In this document: positions 1 through 10,946 of the stretch, piece by piece
Numbering within the stretch: the first letter of the stretch is position 1
How the letters are laid out: each line of letters begins with the position of its first letter
DNA from: Hymenopellis radicata
Taxonomy: Eukaryota > Basidiomycota > Agaricomycetes > Agaricales > Physalacriaceae
Reading direction: 5' to 3'
DNA length: 64,000 bases
Assembly (NCBI GenBank): GCA_015501595.1
Contig: JADNRX010000017.1
Location: forward strand, 62,001 to 126,000
The notes under the pieces: generated by a model
Databases searched by the model: none
What the model was told of the DNA's origin: nothing
What the model saw: the letters and a program-made list of their open reading frames with translations, nothing else
Translations under genes and position numbers: made by a program

Positions 1-374
1 TTATCTGGCAGCTGTATAACATGAAGACCTCCTTCAAGACCACAGAGCACCTGATCCAGCGACTTATGCGTGCTGCCATGCAGACCGGTTCCACCACGTC
101 CGTTCTCGCGCTTGCATTCTCATTACCTATCTTGTCAACAATACAAGTAACGGTACGCCTATCCGGAGCTTTCTCATGCCCCCAATCTCACTGTTCGTCG
201 GCTAGTCCCAACCGGACTTTGCTTCATCTTGGGTCGTGTCTACATATTGACGCTGCTCTACAACTTGAACATCAGGAAGATCCCGAAGAAAGAAGGAGGC
301 ACATCCACAACGGATCACGACTACCGATCTCACAGAGGCCCAACAATGACGATGGAAGGGATTCGTTAGTCTGA
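1..374 (+). pseudogene. DUF6534 membrane protein, C-terminal fragment
   Basis: The reading frame contains the LIQRLMRAAMQTGSTTSV segment found in the two longer DUF6534 copies at 5,946-7,118 and 20,815-21,992. In the family this is the conserved last-transmembrane region. Downstream, the YILTLLYNLN-like segment is in another frame and a stop follows soon after, so the copy looks decayed. The 5' part lies outside the window. The family is a fungal multi-spanning membrane protein of unknown function. Identity is clear; loss of function is inferred. Confidence 0.7.
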
Positions 375-760
375 AGCGTCTGACATGTTGTTCTTGTCTA
401 ACTTTGACAAGATGTCCAACGTACCGCTGTCGTGCACATGGACACTTCTGTCGACGATCTGGCTTTGACACCAAGCTCGTACAAGTCGCAGGTATACTTG
501 GTTCCCCGCGCAGTGTACTCAGCTCCTGACTTCCCAGCAGAACGACGACAAAGTGGTAGAGATGGTCTGACTGGCATACACGCTCTTTATACCCGAATAC
601 TTCTGTCTGGACGATATATTCATTATTTTAATACTACAATGGAATGGGGGTTATGTTCTTCGTGGAGCTTACAACTCCACGGCCGGCCAGAGTCCTTCCT
701 CGGGCTCCACTATCCGGTGAAAGACCTCCTCTACTCGCTTCCACTCAGCAGAACCGGTTG
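1..760. repeat. Partial third copy of the DUF6534 duplication block
   Basis: The stretch is collinear with the reverse complement of about 20,440-21,250. It begins inside the DUF6534 reading frame, continues through the downstream segment (430-600) and ends in the 650-760 piece that matches the complement of 20,440-20,530. It is also similar to 6,660-7,220 up to about 505, where the left arm diverges. The window edge cuts it. The shared breakpoint with the right arm suggests that this copy and the right arm descend from the same longer block. Confidence 0.8.
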
Positions 761-899
761 ACACCCAGTCTCCGGGATGTTCATGTCCGCTTGGTGGCGT
801 ACGACATACCTCCAACAAAGTAGACGTGCGTGCGAGACGCGTTTGTGATCATGCGTCATTGAAGCTAACCATCACCACCGCGTTATCGTAATGCCTTCA

Positions 900-2250
900 T
901 GTCCTTCAATTTCCACCACCCTGCAGGTCTATGTTAAGAACGGATTGGCCGACGCTGGAACATACGTTGCATTTCTTCCACTTTGAGGCGTCCTGACAAC
1001 ACCGCCCTAATTAGCCTCATTGCCATTGACCGGTCGACTAGGCATGGTCTATATCAAAATGGCATCCCAGTCGGTGAAAAGCTGGTGTACCATTTTACGC
1101 TCGAAGGCTGGTCCGAGTCGGGCACAACTTGGTGGCAGTCAGTCGCATTCCTTTCATCTAGCGTTATCTCTGAGTCGCCCTTTACAGTGGCCACACAGGA
1201 ACACAGCACACGTGTGTCTCAGCTTCAACGGGTGTCTTACTCCGAGTCCTCTACAGCGACGGCCTCTTCGGCCCATTGTCATCCACAGGCCTACTGAAAC
1301 TGTTCCGGACTTCGAGGAAGACTGAGTCCTTATTCTATCAAATGTGTATCATACATGGTCCAGCGACCTGTTATCGCAATTCCTTAATGTGAGTTCGACT
1401 CGGAGGACTCTTCTTCGACTTTACCTTACCTTCTGCCTGTGTAGTCGAACCCGATGGAAACTATAGCCGAGCCTGTACCAGACGCAACGACATCAACGGC
1501 GTAGGGCAATTCACAGCGTGTGAGGCATTTCCAGACAGCACCTGAATGGCGGGTCGCACTATACTCTAACCCTAGAGCCTAACAAAACGGCGGTTTACTT
1601 CCTTGGACTTCCCAGTAGTAACGTGACCGTTCCTTAGGTATCGCTTGCGTCTCATTAATGCAGGATCTTTCGCCCTACTCATTTTTCAGTGGATCGACAT
1701 GTTCTCACTGTGATTGAGGCGGACGGGACTGCCGTTGTTCCCATAGAGGTCGAAAGAGTCACGCTACAGGCTGCACAGAGGTACAGCGTCCTTCTTACAA
1801 CTAACCAAACCCCGTCTGCGTACTGGATGCGTGCTATTACTGTATTGATGACAGTATGTTTGCGTACACAACGTATAGTCCCCCTCTGGTGTTTGTGTCT
1901 TTGAATTCTTAACCACTTTGATAGTCACCACATGAATTCCCAGACGCTAGGCGTGGAGCGCCGCCGTGGACTGGTAGCGCCGCGATGCCTACGGCGGACT
2001 CCGAGTCACAGCCTGGGAGAAAGTGGAACTGCTGCTGAACGTTCAAGCGTTGGTTCCTGCAGATGGGATGCGCCTCGGACGTTTCTCCGTCCATACCGTT
2101 CACTTTTTCAATACAGCGGACGTATTTTCAAAATTGGCGTTCTTTTGTGAATGGAACGAGTTTGGGACTGTTGCCACATGGGCAATCTGCCCTTGTGTCT
2201 GCGACTGCGCGTGATGCTAGTCTTGGTACGTTCATCTTCGTTTAGTCGCC
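900..2250 (+). pseudogene. Multicopper oxidase (laccase/ascorbate-oxidase type), frameshifted
   Basis: In three forward frames the text follows a multicopper oxidase in order: VYVKNGLADAGT, a degenerate TLHFFHFEAS where the family has a Cu-binding HxHG, QNGIPVGEKLVYHFTLEG, TTWWQS where WWHSH is expected, a split QYSDGLFGPLVIHRP-like piece, YHTWSSDLLSQ-like, a domain 2 segment with VDRHVLTVIEADGTAVVP, and a domain 3 start with QNWRSFVNG. Frames change several times and stops intervene. At least one Cu-ligand His is replaced by Gln near 1,133. The C-terminal HCH(I)xWH block was not found. Members oxidise phenols or Fe(II) at a four-copper centre; this copy cannot encode an intact enzyme. Confidence 0.82.
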
Positions 2251-3830
2251 TGCTCAACTTTCACTAGAACTGCTGCGTGTCGCAAGTGGGGAACGACGCC
2301 ACACTCGAACCATGATGCTCGCTCAATTCGGAACTTGATGGTCATTGGATCTGTTCTCAGTCGCAGTCAACCGACGTCGTGGGCGTCGTCAGGACATCTT
2401 CCTGCACCTCTCGGCCTCCGAAAGCTTGCCGCCTCCACATCGTCGTCGTGCTCGCCGTCGCTGGATCTGCCCGTTGCGACGAGGACGGCAAGAATTCGCC
2501 ATCGCGACGGAGTACATGGTGTTGATAACCGGGAAATCGCGAGGAAGGTACGTACCTCGTCATCTTGACTGTGCTTTCGTGTAATGAGGGTGCTATCAAT
2601 TCAGCATTTCGCTAAAGTGCCAGTGTCTAGCGCTTCCCGGCATCTAGGACCATCAGCGCATTCAAGTAAGTCGTCAAGTGTCCCTTAGGACTCGGCGAGG
2701 CTGACTATGTAAGTCGCACAGATGAAGACCATCACCGAATCGTCCGTGCCAGTGGGGACATGCGGCCGATCGGAATAAAAGTGCATCTGGACACCGATAG
2801 GCTTGGCGGGTCCGGGCGCGTGTTTGGCACCTTACGCGTAGAGGACGGGGAAAATACAAATGAAGTAGCATTTGAAAACGTGTTTACACTTGCCGTAGTG
2901 AAGATCTAAATGAAACAAATCGTCAAGACAATGAAGTTGAACAGGAAGACAACGCGCCTCAAAGTGTTAGATACGGCGGCCTTATAGGACAGAACAGTAA
3001 CACGCGGTCCTCGCATTACGTCCAGAACAGAGTTCTGAAACCGTCAAGTCGAACATCCTTGAAAAACTAATTCAAGGTGAGTCGAGAAGCATTAAATAAA
3101 TGAAAGCTTACCTTGAACTCCCGATTGTTTCCAGGGCACCAACTCGCTGGCAGAGCGCCATTTCATCCTCCGCACACGGTCGGCGCAGAAAGGATTGACG
3201 GTGTCGTCGCTGCCGAGGCTCGTGATCGCGTGTCGGAATGTGGTGGTGAGAGTACACTGGCAAGTCACGAGTTGGGCTCACTTGGACATGCACCACCACC
3301 AAGTTGAGCTCATTTCTCATTTCAATCAATTTCCGTACCTCTCTGCTTGTGCGCACTGAAAATCACTCAGGACTCACTATACCGTTGCATTTTGATCGCC
3401 ATCCCGATGGTGTCGGGGGACGGAAACGCGTCAAAACGCGTCCTGTTCAGCTTGGTGCTCGTTCCGCTTCCGTCAATTCGACTTGTGCCAGCTATGACGA
3501 GGCTATCTGCCAGATAGTATCTGGTGCCTCTCCAACTCAATCTTATCGCGTCGGGACCGGCAGCCTGGGAACGTGGACGGCGCTGACGCGGCTTTTCACC
3601 CTTTGCCTCCATCCCCCATCTCATTTTGGCCTAGACCTCAGTTCTGTGGGACATTCCTCCTCTGCGTTGTTAACGCAACTATTACAGCACCAAGTGAACA
3701 TTGATCTCGGCATCGTCTTCCCAAGAATGTTTGGAACGAGCTCCATGCTCAAGAACGCGGATACGCCAATTCTATTCAAAACTGTAAGTCCCCCGTTCCT
3801 GTACCGCATTGGCTGATGATTCATTTAGAG
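2250..3830. other. No confident gene; possible multicopper oxidase debris
   Basis: Open frames exist (for example 3,304-3,816 on the plus strand) but none shows a family motif, a plausible start context or a spliced continuation that I recognise. The segment 2,690-2,908 has an open forward frame ending in FTLAVVKI that I cannot assign. It may be remnant sequence of the upstream oxidase or unrelated filler. Confidence 0.4.
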
Positions 3831-5440
3831 TTTTTAAAAGAATGTTGAGATCCGCTGACCGCGCGGTCTGGTGATCTGGGTAATGCAACATTGCTCATTT
3901 TTCTCAAGTTCGCACCCGGACCCCGTTCTTCCAAAGTTCAATTAGGATTTCCACGTTTACGTGGGGAAGATACGATGTAATCGCTTACGGCGACATGGTG
4001 ATTACTATTCTCCGAACGTTGGACTTGGGGAGACTTTGAAGCGCGGATTGGGGACTAGGTATGTCCCTCTTCAAATTCATCCATCCACACTTCCCCAGAC
4101 CTCCTTCCAGATTATACCGCCACCACCTCGAAAGGACATCGCCCTCATCGCTCCATCAAGCTCTAAACTGACGTCCATTCAATTCGCCAATTTACGTGTG
4201 GCGTCGATTCCAACATTCGGTTTCCAGGCCCAAAACTGCCGCACCCTCAAAATGGTCATGTCATCGCCCTCGAATTCTCTCTCCACGGACCACGGGAGAT
4301 CTGGATCTGGGCTGCACCAACTTGGGAATCATATAAACTTGGCCCAGCGGGTGACACACCAGACCCACGCCCTTCCTTCCTTTCCGCCCCACTTTGACCT
4401 CGACTTCTCTCCTACTATGGTCGTAATGCTGACGATGGCGGCCCCTTCATCGTCGCCGTACTTGCGCCGTCGTCGGGAGCGCGAGCCTAGCATGTACGGG
4501 TAGGTTCTTTCTTACCATCATGTTGAACTTTATGCTCAGGTTCTTTCTTACCATCATGTTGAACTTTATGCTCATCGTTGTGCGCGCCTTACAGGCTTCG
4601 GGACTTTGATATTGTACCTCCTCGTGGTAGTCCTCTCCGGGATCGACTCGTGGTGGGGCGTTGCTATCACCGCTGCTACGAACATGCCGCGATTTGGACG
4701 ATATCAACCAAGACGACGTCGGCCTGGTATAGTGTGTTCGACTTACTCTTGAACGACTGGATAGTTGACCTGTCCTTTTATCAGACTCAATACTTCAATT
4801 ACCTTTGGACTCGTTAGCTTGGTGGGTCACTCTTATGCTTGTTGAACTTGTGACTTCCGGTTTGAAGGTCCTGTCTTGTTCGCTGTTGACTTTATCTGGG
4901 ATTTGTTGCCTTCAGCGTTGCCCGTGTCCTTGGACCTGTCGTCAATGTGCTAACTCTGTCTTCAAGGACCTCGACTTGGACCTTCATCCCTGGTCACTCC
5001 GTACGGGCTCGCTATCACCGCTAACACTGTCAATGCATGTTCATCGTCGCCTTCGTCTTATATTGGAGATGCTCAATGAGCCACTTAGAAATGATATTCA
5101 CCTGGATGTAGTGACATGTCACATCGTAGCAGGTTGCTCTGGAAGCGGGACTTGAGCATTACAAGTAGTAGAATACAAATGTACACATTACTTTTTCCTT
5201 GTTTCTTGGGGCTTGTATCTATGCTGAGAGTGTGGAATAGAGAATTTAGACTGATCTTGCGTGCTTGTAGTCGCGTGGGCTATCGGCTTGTTCGGGCCGT
5301 ACAAAGGCACTTTGATGAACGCGGGGAACGGCGGAGGTAGCGGGCTTTGCAGTGCGAACATGGCGTTACTCGCGTAATCCGGGTCTGGTTTACAAAGTAG
5401 ACTGTGTCAATGGTATGACCCAGTTGGCGCCGGCGCCATC
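3831..5440. other. Decayed sequence with hydrophobic stretches, unassigned
   Basis: No intact gene is visible. Around 4,590-4,720 a forward frame reads as a membrane-like stretch (LILYLLVVVLSGIDSWWG), and 5,270-5,560 has fragments such as YDPVGAGAITAALKDDIRG that may be remains of a secreted enzyme. Stops and frame changes are frequent. A short tandem duplication lies at 4,502-4,573. Homology for these pieces is not claimed. Confidence 0.4.
4502..4573. repeat. Perfect 36-bp tandem duplication
   Basis: Two identical 36-bp units (4,502-4,537 and 4,538-4,573), each beginning AGGTTCTTTC and ending TTTATGCTC. The absence of any mismatch in otherwise decayed sequence points to a recent local duplication. 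Confidence 0.95.
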
Positions 5441-5945
5441 ACCGCCGCTCTCAAGGATGATATTAGAGGCAACTATTTGGTGCGCGCTGAAAGTGCTACT
5501 GTATTCCATTCCTCAGCCCGGTGTCCAAGGTTTCAGTGGTTGAATGCTTTCAGAATAAAATGCCGATTGACGTGACTGTATAGTGTAAAGGAGGCATACA
5601 TAGCCAAGTATTTCGGTACTGTGCACGTAATTTGGATGTCAAAGCACAACTAGGAGCAGCCAATGAAAGGGAGGCGAAGAACACCCCAGTGTTCAGTCCG
5701 ATCTTCCTCCTAACGCGTTTCTATGCGCCACATGGGCTAGACTCGAAATTCTGTCCCCCAGCGTTTAGAAAGATACAATTTGGGAATAGAAAACAGGTCT
5801 CAGAACAGTCAACTAAACCAATCCTCTGGAACACGATAGTGGTACTGACCATAGGGGCTGTAACAGTTTTTTTTGGGGGTGCATGACCATCTGCGAGGGC
5901 TTCTTAAATTGCTCCTCTTGCTCTCGTTACAAGGCTCCATTTCCA

Positions 5946-7118
5946 ATGAGTATTTACGATGATCCGTTCGGGTACGTACTCCACTCCATGCAGGTACACA
6001 TGCTTAACTCGGCTTTTACAGCTCCATCCTCCTCGGGAGTTGGTTCGCGTCCATGCTGTACATGCTCATCATCCGAGAGACGATCAGCTACTATACGTCG
6101 TTTGGGAAGAGCGATGCGCTGAAAACGAAAATCTTCGTCGCTTGGCCGTCCTGGTAGATACGGTGTCTCTTTGCGCTGATTACGCAGATGTGTATTTGGT
6201 GCGTGCTTGCGAAGATACGGTTATCACAGGCCTGACAGTGACAGTACACGGTTGCCCACTGGGGCGACCTGGGATTCATCAGGAGTCAGGCCTGGCCTTT
6301 CACGCTATATCTGATTACAACTGGTATAACGGCTTTCAACGTACAGTGTTTTCTTGTCAAGCGGTGCTATGCTTTGTGAGTTCGTTTCTCTGTTGTCAAT
6401 GCAACTAACTGTTGGGCAGCACCAAGAGCTGGCTCGTATGCGTGTTCCTTTCGCTCTGTGTCCTCCTTTCTGTCTGTCTCCGTTCTTCTGGTAGTTATTG
6501 CCCCACTGACGACCCGTACATAGTTCGGGGGCTTAGTGGCAACGGTTATCCTAATCACTGTCTACAACCAGTTCAACCAGCGTTTCATTATCAGGACTCC
6601 CGTTATTGTCTGGTTGATCTCGACTGCAGTTACAGGTATGTATACCTCAACCCTTCCCTTCGCACGTTGGATCTGAAACAACGGGTAGACATTCTCATTG
6701 CGGCCGTTCTTATCTGGCAGCTATATCGCATAAAGACCTCCTACAAGACCGCAAGGTACATGATCCAGCGGCTTATGCGTGCAGCCATGCAGACCGGTAC
6801 CACCACGTCCGTTATCGCGCTTTCCGTTCTCATTTCATATCTCGTCAACAATACAAGTAACGGTACGCCTATCCTGAGCTTCCTCCTGCCCTGAATCTCA
6901 TTGTTCGTGGGGCTATAGTTGGAGTCGGAATTTGCTTCATCTTGGGTCGTGTCTACATATTGACGCTGCTCTACAACTTGAATCTCAGGACGATCCTGCA
7001 GCAACAAACAACTCAGACAACAACAACGGTGGCAGCATCTGAAGACACCTACCCATCTCACAGGAGCGCAGCAATGGCGATGGAAGGGATTCGTGAGTCT
7101 GAAGCGTCTCGCGTGTAG
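5946..7118 (+). CDS. DUF6534 domain multi-spanning membrane protein (left copy)
   Basis: The start at 5,946 gives MSIYDDPFG. After a short intron (donor GTACGT) the protein continues SSILLGSWFASMLYMLII, then the conserved LVDTVSLCADYADVYL, further membrane segments, the LIAAVLIWQLY / IQRLMRAAMQTGTTTSV region typical of DUF6534, and a C-terminus with YILTLLYNLNLRTI and a polar tail ending ESEASRV. Several introns are needed, and I could not join the LISYLVNNTSNG exon cleanly to the ILGRVYILTLL segment, so a frame defect there is possible. Function of the family is unknown; membrane location is inferred from hydrophobicity. An inverted copy lies at 20,815-21,992. Confidence 0.7.
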
Positions 7119-7389
7119 TTCTTGTCCAACTTTGACAGATGTCCAACGTACCGCTATCGTGCACATGGACACTTCTGTCGACGATCTGGCCTTGACACCA
7201 AGCTCGTACAAGTACAATTGCAAGTCGCAGGTATAGTAATTATCTGTTCCTTTGTACACTCAAATTAATGACGGGTCTCGTACTGCCAATACATGCTGAG
7301 TTATATCTCTTTCCAATTACTGTAATATGATAGTTCACTGGATGACTTTCTGTAACGTTTATTAGAGATAAATCGGGCAATAAACCTTG

Positions 7390-8114
7390 TAATCCATGAT
7401 GCCTGCGGTCCTTGAGTGCATACCAGGAGTAGAGCAACGAACTCCAAGCCTCCACCGCCGGTACCTGCTATTCCAGAGGACTACCTGGAGAAGACGCGAG
7501 GTCCGAAATCAATTGACGGATACGGCTCTCATAATCCCGGACTTTTGTCGAAATTTGCGCAGACGCGTTCTTCCCTGTCTGCGCCCAGAGCCTCCTTGTC
7601 GACTGTCACTGTACGTCCTACCACTGTGGTGTCGTCCACATCATCAGGTGGTGCGAGGCCTAGTACGACCACCCGCTCTTCGTCTCCCGTCTCTTCCGAC
7701 GTTGCGTCTTCAAAATTCTTTAATCGTACACAATCCCAACGGTCATCAACGTCGTCTTATGGAGATGAAATTCCACCGATGCCGAACGCCGTTGTAGGGC
7801 AGAACATCATTCCTCCTAACGAACTTTACAAACTAACGATGCGAGTCTCCGTGGAGGGTGATAGGGCCGCAGAACCTGGCCTCCGCCCCAGACGGTCTAC
7901 ATCTTCGCCCGAAAAATGGACACGACCCTCGGGCATGGGTATGGGTATAGAGCCTCCTACCTTTTCGTCTCTTCCCGTGCCTCCTAGTCATCGTTTACGG
8001 AAAGCGTCGAAGGATCGCAGTCAAGCCCCGTCCCCGCCAGTTAGCGATGGTGGTGGCTTAGCGCAGAACATCGAATTCAAACTTCCGGACGTCTACATCG
8101 CCCATGTTATCTAA
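7390..8114 (+). CDS. Hypothetical Ser/Pro-rich protein, probably 5'-incomplete
   Basis: An open frame of over 220 codons begins after an in-frame stop near 7,413 and ends at 8,112-8,114. It is rich in Ser, Thr, Pro and Arg, contains PPPPVPAIPEDYL, a repeated SSS-type linker, and PPMPNAVVGQNIIPPNELY, and ends LPDVYIAHVI. No ATG fits well at its start, so a 5' exon is probably missing or was lost. It sits in the part of the left arm that has no counterpart in the right arm. I do not recognise the family; it looks like the disordered tail of a regulatory or cytoskeletal protein. Confidence 0.45.
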
Positions 8115-8217
8115 TGTCCTTCATTCAGTCGCGCACAAACCTTTAACATGCACCCTTCCCTTCGTTCCTTGAGCTACCTTCCCCATCTCAGCCGTATAAT
8201 CCCGCGTGCCTTTGGTC

Positions 8218-8345
8218 TGCCCTCAATTTTCAGCGCCCACTGTTTAGCCGTGTCCTCGAAAAAGTCGACTTGCCGAATGACGTTTGTCAGCATGTCGAGG
8301 ATGCGCTGGTTTAGTTTCTCTTCGGGGAAACCGATGGCATGAGAG
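8218..8345 (-). repeat. Copy 1 of a recurring short coding fragment (EEKLNQRIL)
   Basis: The reverse strand reads EEKLNQRILDMLTNVIRQ, then VDFFEDTAKQWALKIEG. Nearly the same text recurs at 12,352-12,460 (minus) and 20,060-20,180 (plus). The parent protein is not recognised. Here it directly follows the KRE6-like fragment without a recognisable splice junction. Confidence 0.75.
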
Positions 8346-8389
8346 GGATGAGAGAGATGAGGGAGGTAGGCGTGGGCGGCGTGTATTCT

Positions 8390-8950
8390 GTCTTGCGACA
8401 CGAGGCGTAGTGGTCCAGCTTGCTGCAGGAATGGATGCTGCGGCTTCGATGTATCCTCCAGTAAAGCAGAATTTGTGCAGAGATGACGAGATGCACGAAG
8501 CGCGCGATGTCAGATACAACTGACCATGTACCTGTGCGTCAGCGAGACAAGATACTTACCACCTTCAAAATGTAAGTTATGGGTTTCCTTTCGCTTGAGT
8601 GTAATGGACGTGGTGGTAACCATTCCAAGTTGCCAGTAGCCTGAACGGTTGTATAAGAAACCGTCCTACGGATCGCTAACAACAGAGACGCACCCAGTAA
8701 TTAAGATCGACTGCGTTCCAGTAAGGATCATCGCCAGGATAGAAGCGCCGTCCTTCAGTGTTGAACTCGTCAGAGAACACGAGCTGCCACTGTTCGCCAT
8801 CTCGCCGAGACGTCTTCATGTAAACATCCTTGGGCGTCTCAGGATCAATGGGCGAAAATCCACTAGACAGAACGGGGACCTGCTCCGCGCAGCAGGGTCC
8901 AGGGAGAGTAGGTGCTGGGTCAGCGATACCAATGACGGCGAGTGATGAGA
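8390..8950 (-). pseudogene. KRE6/SKN1-type GH16 beta-glucan protein fragment (left copy)
   Basis: The reverse strand encodes FSPIDPETPKDVYMKTS, GEQWQLVFSDEFNTEG, RRFYPGDDPYWNAVDLNYW, a TGNLEW piece, ITLKRKETHNLHFEGG-like text and a KFCFTGGYIEAAASIPAASW segment. These are consecutive conserved blocks of Kre6/Skn1 (SKN1 family, GH16-like), which acts in beta-1,6-glucan assembly in the secretory pathway. The N-terminal cytoplasmic and transmembrane parts, and everything after the glycine/alanine block, are missing, and the WYDPAAVTT stretch kept in the right copy is deleted here. It is a non-functional fragment. Confidence 0.85.
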
Positions 8951-9148
8951 TGTCAAGAGATGAGTGGATCACGATTCAACAATTTGAAGAAGTGCCAGTG
9001 AGCATAGGCCTGTTGAAGACAATGTCCGAACCATGTTTAGCAGTGACAACTAAGATAACTTGCCAATCAAGAAGAACGAACATACAGATGGTAAGTACGT
9101 GCAGCAATATAAGAGTCCGTGTTGTACAATCATGAACCAAACAAACAT

Positions 9149-10039
9149 CTAGGCGGCCTGGGCCATCTCCACGTCTTGTGCGGGCTCCGCATCACCCATG
9201 AAAGCCTCCAACTCCTTGTCGAGGTCTTCTGCAGTCTTGGGTTTCTTGGGTGCCGGTTTTGTCGTGGCTTTACCGTTCCTCGCTGGTTTGGTCCGAATGG
9301 GGCCACTGTAAACGCGTGTGAGATGGAGAACAGAGAAGGCACGCTAGACGTACGGTTTTGCTTTTGAAGCAGGTTCGTCGACACCCAGACGGTTTAGCAG
9401 GGGCTGCTTCTGTATTCTGTTGAGGAGCGTTGAAGTCGTGGGCGCACTAACAGATCGACGAGCGACCGTGTGGTAACTTATTGACATGGGCTGGCCTAGG
9501 CCAACGTCAGTTGTTGTACTTTCGCGTGGGGAGAGAGCAAACCTTTTGCAGAGAGGCCATCGAATTGCTGCTGTGCTTTTGTGGCTTCAGCAGCAGTTTC
9601 AAAGGAAATGACGGCAGTTCCGGTGGAGCGACCGCTGCGGTCATACTTGGGAGCGTGTGTGGGCTGGCAGTCGCGGGTCGAGTCGGAGGTTCATACCCTA
9701 ATATGGGGCTCGCGAACGAGCGTGCCGATTTGGCCAAAGACGGACTGACACACCGTTAGTGCTGTGGCGACTTGGAATGGAGGGCGCCTACATTGAGGTC
9801 CGCTGGTGTCACTTCATAGTGTAGATTTGATACAAGGAGCTGCGATGACGGGCTGTTGCTAGGTCGTGCTGGTGCTGGTGCGTGTCCTGTCTTGACCCCA
9901 GGCGCCTTGTCGTGCAACCATTGCCCGTCGCCGGCGCCAGGCCTCTGAAACCGTTTGATACTCTGGAAATATAGGACAGCTTGATTTGACATACGCTGTA
10001 AGGCTTTGCAGAATTTCGGTTCTTCTTGAAAGACGACAT
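9149..10039 (-). CDS. yra1: ALY/REF (Yra1/Mlo3-type) mRNA export adaptor, complete copy
   Basis: Six exons splice cleanly: 10039-9995, 9944-9792, 9744-9697, 9645-9543, 9495-9354 and 9305-9149, giving 215 residues. The start ATG at 10,039 gives MSSFKKNRNSAKPYS. A single RRM follows with RNP2-like LLVSNL and RNP1-like GTAVISF, then a basic, Pro/Lys-rich region and a C-terminal LDKELEAFMGD that matches the UAP56/Sub2-binding motif of the family. The product bridges Sub2 and the Mex67 export receptor on nascent mRNPs in the nucleus. It is divergent from mL59, with the start codons about 100 bp apart. A copy lacking exon 1 is at 18,465-19,257; this one ends AQAA where the other has AA. Confidence 0.9.
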
Positions 10040-10136
10040 GTAGAGGGACGAAAAGAGAGTCAATATTGTGACATAAGCACAGAGCTAGAAAGGAAACCGA
10101 TCACGTCCTCTGTTTGGGAGTCCACTTTTAACGACG

Positions 10137-10795
10137 ATGTCGACGTCGGCGGCCCTCCATGCAGTCCGCAAATTCCGCATAAAGCAGCTCAACGACCTCA
10201 TACCAAACAACAGGCGATTCGGGTACCTCCCCATTCCTGCCGGTGCCGACCCAGACGCCATACACCTTCGCAATCCCTTTCTTCCCGTAAAAAATCCAAG
10301 AACGGGGAGATGGCTACCAGCACCCTACTCGCGTCGCCAACAAGCAGAGCTCATAAAGTCCGCCAAGGCAGCTGGCGTGCTGCATCTGCTCCCGCCTGGA
10401 CCGAAGCTGCCTCCATCCAAGCTGCAAGTAGCAGTGAAAGAGGCTGCAGAGAAGGCGGCCAAGGCTAAACGACCGCAACCGGAAGTGTGGGAGGCAAAGG
10501 TCGGCTGGCTGGGCGATGTGAAGGAGAACAAGGTCGCGGCCATGAGCAGGCTGTACGCCCAGAGGAAACGCATGTTCAAGGGACACAAGTGGGAGCGCGT
10601 CAAGACACGTCGTCTCAACTACAAGACCATTCTGTTGCGCGACATGGACGCCCGTATCCAGAGGTTCAAGGCGGTTCGTCTTTTTCTCTTATATATCTTT
10701 GGTGTCGTGCTCACATTTCCCGACAGCATCGCAAAAGCAAGCGCCCCAATCCTCTCTCTATTCCACGCCAAAAGAGGGTCAAGCTACCGTTCTGA
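10137..10795 (+). CDS. MRPL25: Mitochondrial large-subunit ribosomal protein mL59
   Basis: Two exons, 10137-10673 and 10727-10795, with a 53-nt GT..AG intron, give 201 residues. The protein begins MSTSAALHAVRKFRIKQL and has the MRPL25/mL59 pattern: NPRTGRWLPAPYSRRQQAEL, a Lys/Ala-rich helix, then YAQRKRMFKGHKWERVK and a very basic C-terminus ending KRVKLPF. It belongs to the fungal mitochondrial 54S subunit. The open frame runs on past the splice donor, but splicing restores the conserved basic tail. It is single copy here and sits just inside the left arm of the inverted repeat, divergent from yra1. Confidence 0.9.
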
Positions 10796-10946
10796 TCTGT
10801 ATCTTATTACCGCCTATGCTATTTGCTTTCCGCTCCTCGTTAGACGCGTTATTGTCTGCTTTCCCAGATTTGTACAGGACTAGATTTATCATTCATTTGT
10901 GAGTAGCCCCAACCCCAACCCATTGAATTTTATGCAACAACATCGT

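Larger units (their letters stand above)
5440..10000. repeat. Left arm of large imperfect inverted repeat
   Basis: Homologous in opposite orientation to about 18,465-22,550. Shared order, from outside inward: a 5,440-5,575 segment, the DUF6534 promoter and gene, KRE6/SKN1-like fragment, YRA1-like gene. A segment at about 7,220-8,150 has no counterpart in the other arm, and about 20,200-20,600 of the other arm has none here. Small indels differ between arms, so both have decayed independently since duplication. Confidence 0.88.

Noticed and set aside
2335..2600. Copper-binding C-terminal domain of the multicopper oxidase
   Set aside because: Neither strand shows HPFHLHGH or HCHIxWH text; the overlapping frames look random.
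5270..5560. Possible lytic polysaccharide monooxygenase fragment
   Set aside because: Only a loose similarity around DDIRGNYLVRAESA; no histidine brace or other block was found.
5632..5886. Open frame of 84 codons upstream of DUF6534
   Set aside because: It is conserved in the inverted copy only as promoter DNA; frames differ and no family motif is present.
10085..10618. Reverse open frames across mL59
   Set aside because: Antisense shadows of a well-supported ribosomal protein gene.
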